A stretch of 10,795 nucleotides of DNA from NCBI GenBank assembly GCA_037968835.1, contig JBBKWG010000208.1:1-10795 (forward strand), in the 5' to 3' direction. Below are positions 1-7,030 of this stretch, piece by piece. Each line of letters begins with the position of its first letter. Position 1 is the stretch's first letter. Origin of the DNA: JBBKWG01 sp037968835 (GTDB lineage: Bacteria; Pseudomonadota; Alphaproteobacteria; Rhodobacterales; Rhodobacteraceae). The position numbers were made by a program, and so were the translations under genes. The notes beneath the pieces are model-generated. The model worked only from the letters and a program-made list of their open reading frames with translations. It did no database searches and was not told where the DNA came from.

Positions 1-21
1 CCTGCCCGGTTCGCGTCGTGA

Positions 22-900
22 TCAGCGCCTGATCGCATCCGAGATGTTTTGGACGGTGGCCTGAAGTTTCGGCAGCACGACGTCGACCATTTGCTCGGGC
101 GACATCCGCAGCGTTGGGACGCCGACGTTGATCGCACCCACGATATGGCCGGAACTTGTGCGCACCGGCGCTGCAATCGACATCAGGCCGGTCTCAAGCT
201 CTTGATCGACCAGAGACCAACCCTGATCGCGGACCTGTTCCAGCACCTTCTTGAACCGCGCCTTGTCGGTAACTGTTTTGTCTGTCACCTGCGTAAGTTG
301 AATGTTGCGCAGCATCTCGGGCCAGTTCTCGGCCGGCAGCGCCGCCAGAAGGACGCGACCGTTTGCGGTGCAATGCGCCGGAAAACGCGCCCCGACGGAG
401 ATGCCGACGCTGATCACGCGGTGATATTGCGCGCCGCTGACATAGACCACATCGAAATTGTCCAAGACCGCGGCCGAGACGGATTCTCTAACGTCTTCAG
501 ACAGATGCTCGATGAAGGGGCGGGCGATGTCCCAAACGCCTTTCGACGAAAGCACCGAATAGCCCAACTCCAGAACCTGCGGCGTCAGGTCGAATAGTTT
601 GCCATCCGCCACCGCGTAGCCTTCGTGAACCAGCGTCAGCAGAATGCGCCGTGCGCCGGCGCGGGTGTTTCCGGTTTCCGTGGCAACCTGGGACAGCGTC
701 ATCTTGCGGCCAGTGCGGTTGAAGGCCCGTAAGACTTCAAGGCCACGCGCAAGGGAGCTCACGAAATCGCGCGGGTTGAGGCCGTTCCCGTCGCGGTCGT
801 CGCCAATGTCGGTCGGGGCAGTCATCAGGCCCGACCGTGCCGACACTTTCATCGGCTCACCCTCGGAGTCCTTGCCTTTCGCTTTCGTTTTTTGTGCCAT
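22..900 (-). CDS. IclR-family transcriptional regulator (PcaR/PobR-like)
   Basis: A 292-residue DNA-binding regulator. After a charged, Lys-rich leader of about 45 residues, the segment from 'FVSSLARGLEVLRAF' begins an IclR winged helix-turn-helix (about residues 47-108), whose helix region contains 'TRAGARRILLTL'. The IclR effector-binding domain follows to the C-terminus ('SVGARFPAHCTANGRVLLA', 'SIAAPV', 'GAINVGVPT'). The wording of the HTH and 'LTPQVLELGYSVLSS' resembles the PcaR/PcaU/PobR branch, known for regulating catabolism of aromatic acids and related carboxylates; the ligand here is unknown. The gene is divergent from the ABC/catabolic operon starting at 1068, so control of that operon is the natural inference. 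The chosen ATG has AAAGG about 5 nt upstream. Met17 (ATG at 852), with GAGG upstream, is a credible alternative and would remove part of the unusual leader. Family assignment is secure; target and ligand are inferred. Confidence 0.93.
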   Translation of the reverse strand: MAQKTKAKGKDSEGEPMKVSARSGLMTAPTDIGDDRDGNGLNPRDFVSSLARGLEVLRAFNRTGRKMTLSQVATETGNTRAGARRILLTLVHEGYAVADGKLFDLTPQVLELGYSVLSSKGVWDIARPFIEHLSEDVRESVSAAVLDNFDVVYVSGAQYHRVISVGISVGARFPAHCTANGRVLLAALPAENWPEMLRNIQLTQVTDKTVTDKARFKKVLEQVRDQGWSLVDQELETGLMSIAAPVRTSSGHIVGAINVGVPTLRMSPEQMVDVVLPKLQATVQNISDAIRR

Positions 901-947
901 TGCCGCCTTTCCGGGTCATTTTGAACCCTGCCTACAATCCGAGCATA

Positions 948-960
948 GCCCGCGTCGGGC
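948..960. repeat. Short GC-rich inverted repeat in the iclR/ABC divergent region
   Basis: The 13-bp element GCCCG-CGT-CGGGC has perfect 5-bp arms and a 3-bp centre. It lies 48 bp upstream of the IclR start codon, between the two divergent genes. It could be part of an autoregulatory operator or simply chance in GC-rich DNA. IclR operators are usually less GC-rich, so I rate it low. Confidence 0.2.
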
Positions 961-988
961 AAGATTTGTCCACCTATAAAAAACGCGC

Positions 989-1018
989 TTGCCAGACTCA
1001 CTCTGAACCGTGTTATAT
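989..1018 (+). promoter_or_regulatory. Candidate sigma-70-type promoter of the ABC/catabolic operon
   Basis: TTGCCA at 989-994 resembles a -35 box, and TTATAT at 1013-1018 a -10 box, separated by 18 bp. The start of transcription would fall near 1025, giving a leader of about 43 nt before the binding-protein ATG. The position in the divergent intergenic region fits. The call rests on box similarity and spacing only. Confidence 0.4.
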
Positions 1019-1024
1019 CGAACA
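1011..1024. promoter_or_regulatory. Candidate IclR operator overlapping the -10 box
   Basis: TGTTATATCGAACA is an imperfect palindrome with 4-bp arms TGTT/AACA around an AT-rich core. IclR-family operators are commonly short palindromes of this general form. It covers the proposed -10 element of the operon promoter, so a bound regulator would block RNA polymerase. The link to the adjacent IclR gene is inference. Confidence 0.35.
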
Positions 1025-1067
1025 AGAGTGCGCTATGTGAACATTCAATGCCAGGGAGACGAAAAAA

Positions 1068-2399
1068 ATGAACCGCTCACAGATGACGACTTCGATTTCA
1101 CGTCGCGGAGCCTTGAAGGGTTTTGCCGCGACGACTGCTTTGGCCGGGCTGCCGTTGCGCGCCTTTGCCCAGGAAGCAACGATCCGCTGGTGGTCGCCGC
1201 AAGGCGCGCCCGCGCAGGTCGACGCCTACAAGATCCAGATTGCCAATTTCGAGGCTGCCAACCCCGGCGTGAAGGTGGTTTTCGAAACCACCTCCGACGA
1301 AGGCTATGCGCCTCAGCTTGCGGCTGCGTTTTCGTCCGGCGAGGTGCCAGACATCGTTACCCACCTGCCTTCGTTCGCAGTTCAATCCTACTACGCCGCC
1401 GGACTTGTCGCCCCCTTCAACGACGTGATCGAAATGATCGGGCCGGACGATTTCTATGAAGGCGCCAACGATGTCTTCAAGGCCGCAGACGGCAACTACG
1501 TCGGCACCGGCATCGGCAACTCGGCGGCCAACATGCTGTGGCTTCGCACGGATTTGATGGAAGCGGCCGGCGTCGGCAAGGCACCCGAAACATGGGACGA
1601 ACTGCGGGCCGCCTGTCAGGCGATGCAGAAGGACGGCATCTATGGCGCGCCGCTGCCGTATGGCGCCAACTCGATGACAACCCTGATCTTCGCGGGCGTT
1701 ATCCACCAGGCCGGCGGCCAGGTTTTCGACACGGATCTGAATGTTGCACTCGACAGCCAGGAAACCCGCGACGCGCTGGAATTCTACGGCTCGATGCGCG
1801 AACTTTGCCCACCGGGCGCGACCAACTATTCCTGGGGCGAGGCGATCACCGCGTTCGTGTCCGGAGCGACCGCAACCGGCATCTATACGGGGCGGGTTCT
1901 CGGCAACGTCGCCGAGCAGAACCCGTCGATTGCGGATCATGTGACCTGCGTGAAGTATCCGACGAAATCGGCCGATATCCCGGCCTGGACCTTCAACGAC
2001 TTCCCCAGCGTCTTTATTCCGGCCCAATCGCAGAATATCGACATCGCCAAGAAGTTTGCGGCGTCGCTGTTCAATCCCGATGGATACATCCAGCAGCTTC
2101 ACGCCGCTCCCGGACACGTCTTGCCGGTCCTGAAGTCGATCAACGAGAATCCGGCGTATCAGGCCAACGAGATCATCCAGAAATACCCCGCCGAGGTCGA
2201 TCTGATGAGTTCCGCGGCCGCAGGTGGCTATAACCTGGGCTACGAAAGCTCCGAACACCCGTCGAACGACAAGGCCGGCGAGGTCGTTGGCTCGGGACTG
2301 ATTGCCGAGATGGTTCAGCGCGTCATCCTGAACGGCGAGAACGTCGACCAGGTTATTGGCGAGACCGCCAAGGGCATCGAAGCCATCATGAAGGGCTGA
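1068..2399 (+). CDS. ABC transporter substrate-binding protein, carbohydrate family 1, Tat-exported
   Basis: A 443-residue periplasmic binding protein that would capture the substrate and deliver it to the permease pair encoded next. The N-terminus carries a twin-arginine signal: S11-R12-R13-G-A-L-K, a hydrophobic stretch and an AFA site, so cleavage is expected after about residue 34, before 'QEATIRWWS'. There is no lipobox Cys, so a soluble periplasmic protein is expected. The mature part has family-1 (MalE/UgpB-like) hallmarks: 'FEAANPGVKVVFE', 'SSGEVPDIV' and 'ETWDEL'. AGGGAG lies 9 nt before the ATG. It is the first gene of the operon and is followed by a hairpin with a T tract. Comparable proteins bind mono- or oligosaccharides, polyols or glycerol-3-phosphate; the ligand cannot be read here. 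Tat export suggests folding before secretion. Confidence 0.95.
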   Translation: MNRSQMTTSISRRGALKGFAATTALAGLPLRAFAQEATIRWWSPQGAPAQVDAYKIQIANFEAANPGVKVVFETTSDEGYAPQLAAAFSSGEVPDIVTHLPSFAVQSYYAAGLVAPFNDVIEMIGPDDFYEGANDVFKAADGNYVGTGIGNSAANMLWLRTDLMEAAGVGKAPETWDELRAACQAMQKDGIYGAPLPYGANSMTTLIFAGVIHQAGGQVFDTDLNVALDSQETRDALEFYGSMRELCPPGATNYSWGEAITAFVSGATATGIYTGRVLGNVAEQNPSIADHVTCVKYPTKSADIPAWTFNDFPSVFIPAQSQNIDIAKKFAASLFNPDGYIQQLHAAPGHVLPVLKSINENPAYQANEIIQKYPAEVDLMSSAAAGGYNLGYESSEHPSNDKAGEVVGSGLIAEMVQRVILNGENVDQVIGETAKGIEAIMKG

Positions 2400-2411
2400 C
2401 AGCAAACGCGG

Positions 2412-2443
2412 GGGGCTGCCTGGATCGGGCGGCCCCTTCTTTT
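2412..2443 (+). terminator. Rho-independent-type hairpin, likely attenuator after the binding-protein gene
   Basis: GGGGCTGCC (2412-2420) pairs with GGCGGCCCC (2428-2436) as a 9-bp stem with one G-U pair and a 7-nt loop. It is followed at once by TTCTTTT (2437-2443). It sits between the stop of the binding-protein gene and the ATG of the first permease. No separate downstream promoter was recognised, so it probably terminates only part of the transcripts and/or protects the 3' end of the upstream mRNA, giving more binding protein than membrane components. Confidence 0.75.
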
Positions 2444-2454
2444 GCGGCATTCGC

Positions 2455-3351
2455 ATGGCACAGCAAAAACAGACCCTGCTCGAGCGCCGGTATTCCATGC
2501 TGGGGCTGATGCTGATTGCGCCGACGGTGCTCGTGTTCTGTGCGGTCATCGTCTACCCGCTGATTTCGGCCATCTATCTGTCGCTGTTTCAGATTTACAC
2601 GCCGACGCTTGCGGGCAACTGGGTCGGTCTCGACAATTACACCGAGCTTCTGGCGACCGGCGAGTTCTGGACTTCGCTTCGCACCAACCTGATCTGGACC
2701 GTGGGCACGCTGACGCTTCAGATCGTTTTCGGGGTCGGAATGGCGCTTGTGCTGCACCAGAACATCTGGTTCCGCAGCCTCGCCCGATCGCTGATCCTGT
2801 TTCCTTATTTCATCTCGACCGTGGTTGCGGTGCTGGTCTGGAAATGGCTGTTCAACGACCTTTACGGCATTCTAAACCACCTCATGATGGGCGCTGGCCT
2901 GATCGACTTTCCCATCGACTATCTGGGCACGATGCCTAACGCGCTGATCTCGGTTATCCTTGTCGGTGCGTGGAAGTATTTTCCGTTCGTTGTCATTGCC
3001 GTTCTGGCGCGACTCCAGTCCATTCCCGAACAGCTTTACGAGGCCGCCCGGATCGACGGCGCAGGTCCGATCGCGCGTTTCTTCGACGTCACCCTGCCGC
3101 AACTGCGCGAGGTGCTGGTGGTGATCGTCATGCTGCGCGCAATTTGGGATTTCAAGGAATTCGACCTGATCTTCCTGTTGACCGGCGGGGGTCCGGTGAC
3201 CTCGACCCAGACGCTGCCGCTGTTGGTTTACAAGGAGGCCTTTGCGCTCAATCAGATGGGCATGGCGTCCGCCTATGCCGTCATCATGATGCTGCTGATG
3301 CTGGTGTTCATGATCCTTTATATCCGCCGCACCAAGTCGGAGGGATCATGA
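2455..3351 (+). CDS. Carbohydrate ABC transporter permease (MalF/UgpA-type)
   Basis: A 298-residue inner-membrane subunit that forms half of the import channel. A short cytoplasmic N-terminus leads into a first membrane helix (about 16-40, 'MLGLMLIAPTVLVFCAVIVY'). Several further hydrophobic helices follow from about 80 onward, ending with one at about 274-290. The permease EAA loop, which docks on the ATPase, is clear: E196-A-A-R-I-D201-G202-A203 ... L214-P215. 'LTGGGPVTSTQTLPLLVY' is typical of this subfamily. The chosen ATG has no good Shine-Dalgarno and lies only 11 nt after the T tract of the preceding hairpin; Met15 (ATG at 2497) is possible but would cut into the N-terminal segment. 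The stop overlaps the next start (ATGA). Confidence 0.95.
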   Translation: MAQQKQTLLERRYSMLGLMLIAPTVLVFCAVIVYPLISAIYLSLFQIYTPTLAGNWVGLDNYTELLATGEFWTSLRTNLIWTVGTLTLQIVFGVGMALVLHQNIWFRSLARSLILFPYFISTVVAVLVWKWLFNDLYGILNHLMMGAGLIDFPIDYLGTMPNALISVILVGAWKYFPFVVIAVLARLQSIPEQLYEAARIDGAGPIARFFDVTLPQLREVLVVIVMLRAIWDFKEFDLIFLLTGGGPVTSTQTLPLLVYKEAFALNQMGMASAYAVIMMLLMLVFMILYIRRTKSEGS

Positions 3352-4172
3352 AGCTCCGCGCGATTGCCTTCAATCTGTTCGCCTGGGGTATCGTGCTGAT
3401 GGTGGCGTTTCCGCTGTTCTGGATGCTTGTCACGTCGGTAAAGCCGCAGTCGGAACTGTTCCGCCGCCCGCCCACGATGTTGCCCGAGGCATGGACGTTC
3501 GAGCATTACGCCCGGCTTCTTTTCGACACCAATTTCCTGCGCTATTTCTGGAACTCGGTGATCCTTTCGACCGCGACCACGTTCGTTGTCGTGATCATCG
3601 CGACGCTCGGCGCCTATAGCCTTGTGCGCTATCGCTATCGCGGGCGCGAGACGTTGGCGTTTCTGGTGCTGTTCACTTACCTGTTGCCGTCGGTCGTCTT
3701 GATCCTGCCGCTGTATCTGATGCTGGTGAAACTGGGGTTGTCGAACACCATCACCTCGCTTGTCATCGCCTATACGACCTTTGCCCTGCCCTATGCCTTG
3801 TGGCTTTTGAGGTCATTCATGGCCGGCATTCCCGAGGATCTGGAATCCGCCGCGCTGGTCGACGGGGCCAGCCGTATGGGCGCGTTCAGGGACATCATAT
3901 TGCCGCAGCTTTTGCCGGGCATCATATCGACGGCGCTGTTCACCTTCATCCTGTCGTGGAACGAGTATCTTTACGCGCTGGTGCTGGTGAACTCGGACAG
4001 CGCGCGGCCACTGACGACCGGCGTGATGAACATGCTGATCTCAAGCTTCAATATCGAGTGGTCGCTGCTTATGGCCGCTTCGGTGATGATGAGCGTGCCG
4101 CTGATCATCGTTTTCGCATTCCTCCAGTCATATCTGACCCGCGGCTTCGGCGCGGGCGGCGTGAAAGGATAG
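3348..4172 (+). CDS. Carbohydrate ABC transporter permease (MalG/UgpE-type)
   Basis: A 274-residue second channel subunit, pairing with the product of the preceding gene. It has a first helix at about 9-30, further helices at about 70-95, 103-125, 135-155, 189-212 and 240-260, and an EAA loop E167-S-A-A-L-V-D172-G173-A174 ... L185-P186. The C-terminus 'GFGAGGVKG' is the usual MalG-family tail. The start is the ATG in the ATGA overlap with the upstream permease, preceded by GGAGGG only 3 nt away, which indicates translational coupling. The reading frame is open far upstream, but that part is out-of-frame shadow of the first permease. Length is normal for the family. Confidence 0.95.
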   Translation: MKLRAIAFNLFAWGIVLMVAFPLFWMLVTSVKPQSELFRRPPTMLPEAWTFEHYARLLFDTNFLRYFWNSVILSTATTFVVVIIATLGAYSLVRYRYRGRETLAFLVLFTYLLPSVVLILPLYLMLVKLGLSNTITSLVIAYTTFALPYALWLLRSFMAGIPEDLESAALVDGASRMGAFRDIILPQLLPGIISTALFTFILSWNEYLYALVLVNSDSARPLTTGVMNMLISSFNIEWSLLMAASVMMSVPLIIVFAFLQSYLTRGFGAGGVKG

Positions 4173-4174
4173 TC

Positions 4175-5311
4175 ATGGCCGACGTGATCTTCTCGGATGT
4201 GCAGAAGAACTTCGGGGCCTTTACCGCCGTCGAGTCGCTGAACCTGAGCATCGAGCAGGGCGAATTCGTTTCGCTTCTGGGGCCATCGGGCTGTGGCAAG
4301 ACGACGACGCTGAGGATGCTGGCCGGTCTTGAATTTCCCACCTCGGGCGAGATTCGCATCGCCGACCGCGTGGTCAACGATCTGGCTCCGGGGCAGCGCG
4401 ATATCGCGATGGTTTTCCAGTCCTACGCGCTTTATCCGCATATGTCGGTGGGTCAGAACATTGCCTATCCGTTGAAGAAACGCAGAGTGCCAAAGGCAGA
4501 GCGCGCGAAGATGGTCGCCAAGACGGCTGAGATGCTGCAACTGACGCCGCTACTGGGGCGCAAGCCACAGGAATTGTCGGGCGGCCAGCAACAGCGCGTT
4601 GCCCTTGGTCGGGCGCTGGTTCGCGATCCCAAGGTGTTCCTGCTGGACGAGCCGCTATCGAACCTCGACGCCAAGCTGCGCGGTTACATGCGCGCCGAAC
4701 TGGTGGAACTGCACGAGCGGTTGGGGCGCACGATGGTCTATGTCACGCACGACCAACTGGAAGCGATGACGATGTCCGACCGTATCGCCGTCATGGAAGG
4801 CGGAAAGCTTCAGCAATTCGCGCCGCCGCAGGACGTCTACCGCGAACCGGCCAACCGTTTCGTCGCGGGATTCATCGGCACGCCCGGCATGACACTTGTC
4901 AACGGCGAACTTCGCCACGAAGGCGGGCGATGGCTGTTCGATGCGCCCGGCCTGTCTGTCGAGGCACGCAACCTTGGACCCGACGCCAGACCGGGACCGG
5001 CGGCAATGGGCATCCGGCCCGAGGGCCTCAACATCGGGACGGGCACGCTGCCCGGCATCATCCAACTGGTCGAGCAGACGGGCCACGAAAACATCGTCAT
5101 CGTTCGCTTCGGTGACGATCTGCGCATGACCGGGCGGACTCCACCGCATCAGCTCTGGCGTTCCGGCGAGACAGTTCAGTGCAGCATCGACCCCGACACG
5201 GCGCATTTCTTCGCCGCAGGTGCGCGCGGCAAGCGGCTGAACGCGCCACTGCAACCGGCAACGGCAAACGGGCGCGTATCCAAGACCACCCTGAAGGAGG
5301 CAAAATCGTGA
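4175..5311 (+). CDS. ABC transporter ATP-binding protein, MalK/UgpC-type
   Basis: A 378-residue ATPase that energises the importer. All motifs are intact: Walker A G36-P-S-G-C-G-K42-T-T, Q-loop Q82 in 'VFQSYALYPHMSV', signature L134-S-G-G-Q-Q, Walker B 'VFLLDEP' with D158/E159, D-loop 'SNLD' and switch H192. After about residue 235 comes the C-terminal regulatory TOBE/OB part found in sugar and glycerol-phosphate importers ('MGIRPEGL', 'VEQTGHENIVIVRFG'). The ATG is preceded by AAAGGA with 5-nt spacing and lies two bases after the stop of the second permease. The 3' end overlaps the start of the lyase gene (GTGA), so transport and catabolic genes are translationally linked. The tail 'RVSKTTLKEAKS' is a non-conserved extension. 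Confidence 0.96.
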   Translation: MADVIFSDVQKNFGAFTAVESLNLSIEQGEFVSLLGPSGCGKTTTLRMLAGLEFPTSGEIRIADRVVNDLAPGQRDIAMVFQSYALYPHMSVGQNIAYPLKKRRVPKAERAKMVAKTAEMLQLTPLLGRKPQELSGGQQQRVALGRALVRDPKVFLLDEPLSNLDAKLRGYMRAELVELHERLGRTMVYVTHDQLEAMTMSDRIAVMEGGKLQQFAPPQDVYREPANRFVAGFIGTPGMTLVNGELRHEGGRWLFDAPGLSVEARNLGPDARPGPAAMGIRPEGLNIGTGTLPGIIQLVEQTGHENIVIVRFGDDLRMTGRTPPHQLWRSGETVQCSIDPDTAHFFAAGARGKRLNAPLQPATANGRVSKTTLKEAKS

Positions 5312-6228
5312 ATCGCAGCAGTATCGACTGGGCGGGACCAATGCCCGCCGTCACGACCCCGTTTCGCAGCGATCTCAGCATCGACGATGAAAGCTATTGC
5401 GCGAACATCTCCCGACTTTACGACGCCGGCGCAACCGGCATGGTCGCGGCGGGCTGCACCGGTGAATTCTGGGCGCTGAGCCTCGACGAGCGCGCGCATC
5501 TGGCGCGGTTGACGGTCGATGCCAGTGCCGGACGCGGGCCGACGATCCTGGGCACCGGGAGCATCAGCGAGAGCGAGGTAATCGAACAGATCCATGCCGC
5601 TAAAGAGGCCGGCGTCGACGGCGTTCTGGTTCTGCCGCCCTACTTCGCGCATCTGACGCAATCCGAGATGATCGCGCATTTCGAAGCGGTCAACGACGCG
5701 GCGGTTCTGCCGATCGTGCTTTACAATATCCCCGGCAATGCCGGCAATGCGATCACGCCCGATCTGGCCGACCGCCTCGCCGATCTCGACAAGGTGGTCG
5801 CGATCAAGGAATCGAGCGGGAGCTGGAACAATTTCCACGCCACCCTGATCGCCGTGAAGGACAGAATTCGCGTTTTTTGCGGGCCGTCGTCCGCATTTGG
5901 CGTGCCTGCGACACTGGCGGGTGCAGATGGATTGATCGACTGTTTTCCCAATGTCTGGGCGCCGGGATGTCTGGACCTCTGGCACAAGACGAAAGCCGGG
6001 CGAACCGACGAGGCATGGGCGTTGCAACGGACCGGAATCGCCCTTACCGAGATGTTCACGTCAGAGGGTCGCACGCTTTATCCGGCCACCAAGGCGGCGA
6101 TGAACCACTTTGGGCTGCCGGGCGGCGGGTCGATGCGTCCGCCGTTGCGCGATCTTGACGGGCCTGCCCTCAAGGGCCTGATCGACGGTCTTAAAGACCT
6201 CCTTGCAGCCCCCGCCAAGGTTGCGTGA
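5308..6228 (+). CDS. DapA/N-acetylneuraminate lyase superfamily aldolase or dehydratase, catabolic
   Basis: A 306-residue TIM-barrel class I (Schiff-base) enzyme acting on a 2-keto acid. The catalytic Lys is K167 in 'VAIKESSGSW', and the catalytic Tyr is Y139 in 'YNIP'. The carboxylate-binding loop is G49-C-T-G-E53. In true dihydrodipicolinate synthases the YNxP motif is followed by S-R-T-G, whose Arg (R138 in the E. coli enzyme) holds the substrate; here the sequence is G-N144-A-G. The first Thr of GTTGE is Cys50. With its place in an import operon, this argues against lysine biosynthesis and for splitting or dehydrating a 2-keto-3-deoxy sugar acid or similar. The GTG start overlaps the ATPase stop (GTGA) and has GGAGG 7 nt upstream; the next Met (residue 12) would delete conserved sequence. 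Exact substrate unknown. Confidence 0.9.
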   Translation: MNRSSIDWAGPMPAVTTPFRSDLSIDDESYCANISRLYDAGATGMVAAGCTGEFWALSLDERAHLARLTVDASAGRGPTILGTGSISESEVIEQIHAAKEAGVDGVLVLPPYFAHLTQSEMIAHFEAVNDAAVLPIVLYNIPGNAGNAITPDLADRLADLDKVVAIKESSGSWNNFHATLIAVKDRIRVFCGPSSAFGVPATLAGADGLIDCFPNVWAPGCLDLWHKTKAGRTDEAWALQRTGIALTEMFTSEGRTLYPATKAAMNHFGLPGGGSMRPPLRDLDGPALKGLIDGLKDLLAAPAKVA

Positions 6229-6247
6229 CCGAAAGAAGGAATATTCG

Positions 6248-7030
6248 ATGGATCTTGGACTGAAAGGCAGACGCGCAATCGTCACTGCCGCGTCGCGGGG
6301 GCTTGGCCTTGCCGCCGCCCGGTCACTGGCGAGCGAGGGTGTGAACGTCGTGATGAATGCGCGCGGCGAGGAAACGCTGGTCGAGGCCGCGGACGCGCTT
6401 CGCGCCGACACCGGCGTCGAGATCGTGCCGGTCGCCGCCGACTTCAACACCGATGAAGGTCGCGCCGCCATCCTCGACGCTGCCGGAGAGGTCGATATCC
6501 TGGTCAGCAATCCGGGTGTGCGTCAGGTTCCGACACCGTGGGAGGACATCAAGCCTGAGGATTGGCGATACTGGCTCGAAGTCCATTTCCTGTCGTCGAT
6601 GCAGATGATCCAGGCCGTGGCGCCGGGCATGAAGGCGCGCGGTTTCGGGCGCATCGTCAACATGTCGGTCAGCTTCATCAAGTTCCCGCAGATCGGCTTT
6701 GCCCACAGCCACGCCGCACGGCTTGCGCTTTCGGGCGCGACCGCCGCCATGTCGCGCGACCTGATCGGCCACAACGTCACGATCAATACCGTCTGCCCCG
6801 GTCTTTTCGATACCGACGCCCTGCACACCAACCTGCATGGTCACGCCAAACGCGGCAACACGACATACGAGGCCATTGTCCAGGACCGCAAGGACAACTG
6901 CCCGGCGGGACGCTTCGCCGACCCCAAGGAATGCGGCGACCTGATCGCCTATCTCTGCTCGGCGCAGGCAGGCTTCATGTCGGGTCAGAACATCGTGAAC
7001 GACGGCGGCGTCTATCAGGGCCTGTTCTGA
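6248..7030 (+). CDS. Atypical short-chain dehydrogenase/reductase (SDR) with altered catalytic residues
   Basis: A 260-residue Rossmann-fold SDR protein. The cofactor motif is T13-A-A-S-R-G-L-G20, in place of the usual TGxxxGxG. 'VDILVSNPG' (82-90) stands where NNAG is expected, and 'NTVCPG' and the C-terminal 'GQNIVNDGGVYQ' are typical. The active site is not classical: the YxxxK pair is replaced by S154-H-A-A-R158, and the helix-4 Asn by H113. A Ser at 140 or 142 remains. This pattern recalls the beta-ketoacyl-reductase-like SDR subgroup that lacks the canonical tetrad. It may use another mechanism, reduce an unusual substrate, or act with the following SDR. AGAAGGA precedes the ATG by 7 nt, and the gene begins 19 nt after the lyase gene. 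The stop overlaps the next ATG. Confidence 0.9.
   Translation: MDLGLKGRRAIVTAASRGLGLAAARSLASEGVNVVMNARGEETLVEAADALRADTGVEIVPVAADFNTDEGRAAILDAAGEVDILVSNPGVRQVPTPWEDIKPEDWRYWLEVHFLSSMQMIQAVAPGMKARGFGRIVNMSVSFIKFPQIGFAHSHAARLALSGATAAMSRDLIGHNVTINTVCPGLFDTDALHTNLHGHAKRGNTTYEAIVQDRKDNCPAGRFADPKECGDLIAYLCSAQAGFMSGQNIVNDGGVYQGLF

Noticed and set aside
975..980. TATAAA as the -10 box of the ABC operon
   Set aside because: No acceptable -35 element lies 16-18 bp upstream; the TTGCCA/TTATAT pair nearer to the gene is better.
1098..2549. Long minus-strand open frame (483 codons) opposite the binding-protein gene
   Set aside because: It mirrors the GC-rich codon bias of the real gene, has no recognisable family features, and the plus-strand product is a clear Tat-exported binding protein.
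5308..6228. Housekeeping dihydrodipicolinate synthase (dapA, lysine biosynthesis)
   Set aside because: The substrate-binding Arg after the YNxP motif is replaced by Asn, the first Thr of GTTGE is Cys, and the gene is embedded in an import and catabolic operon.
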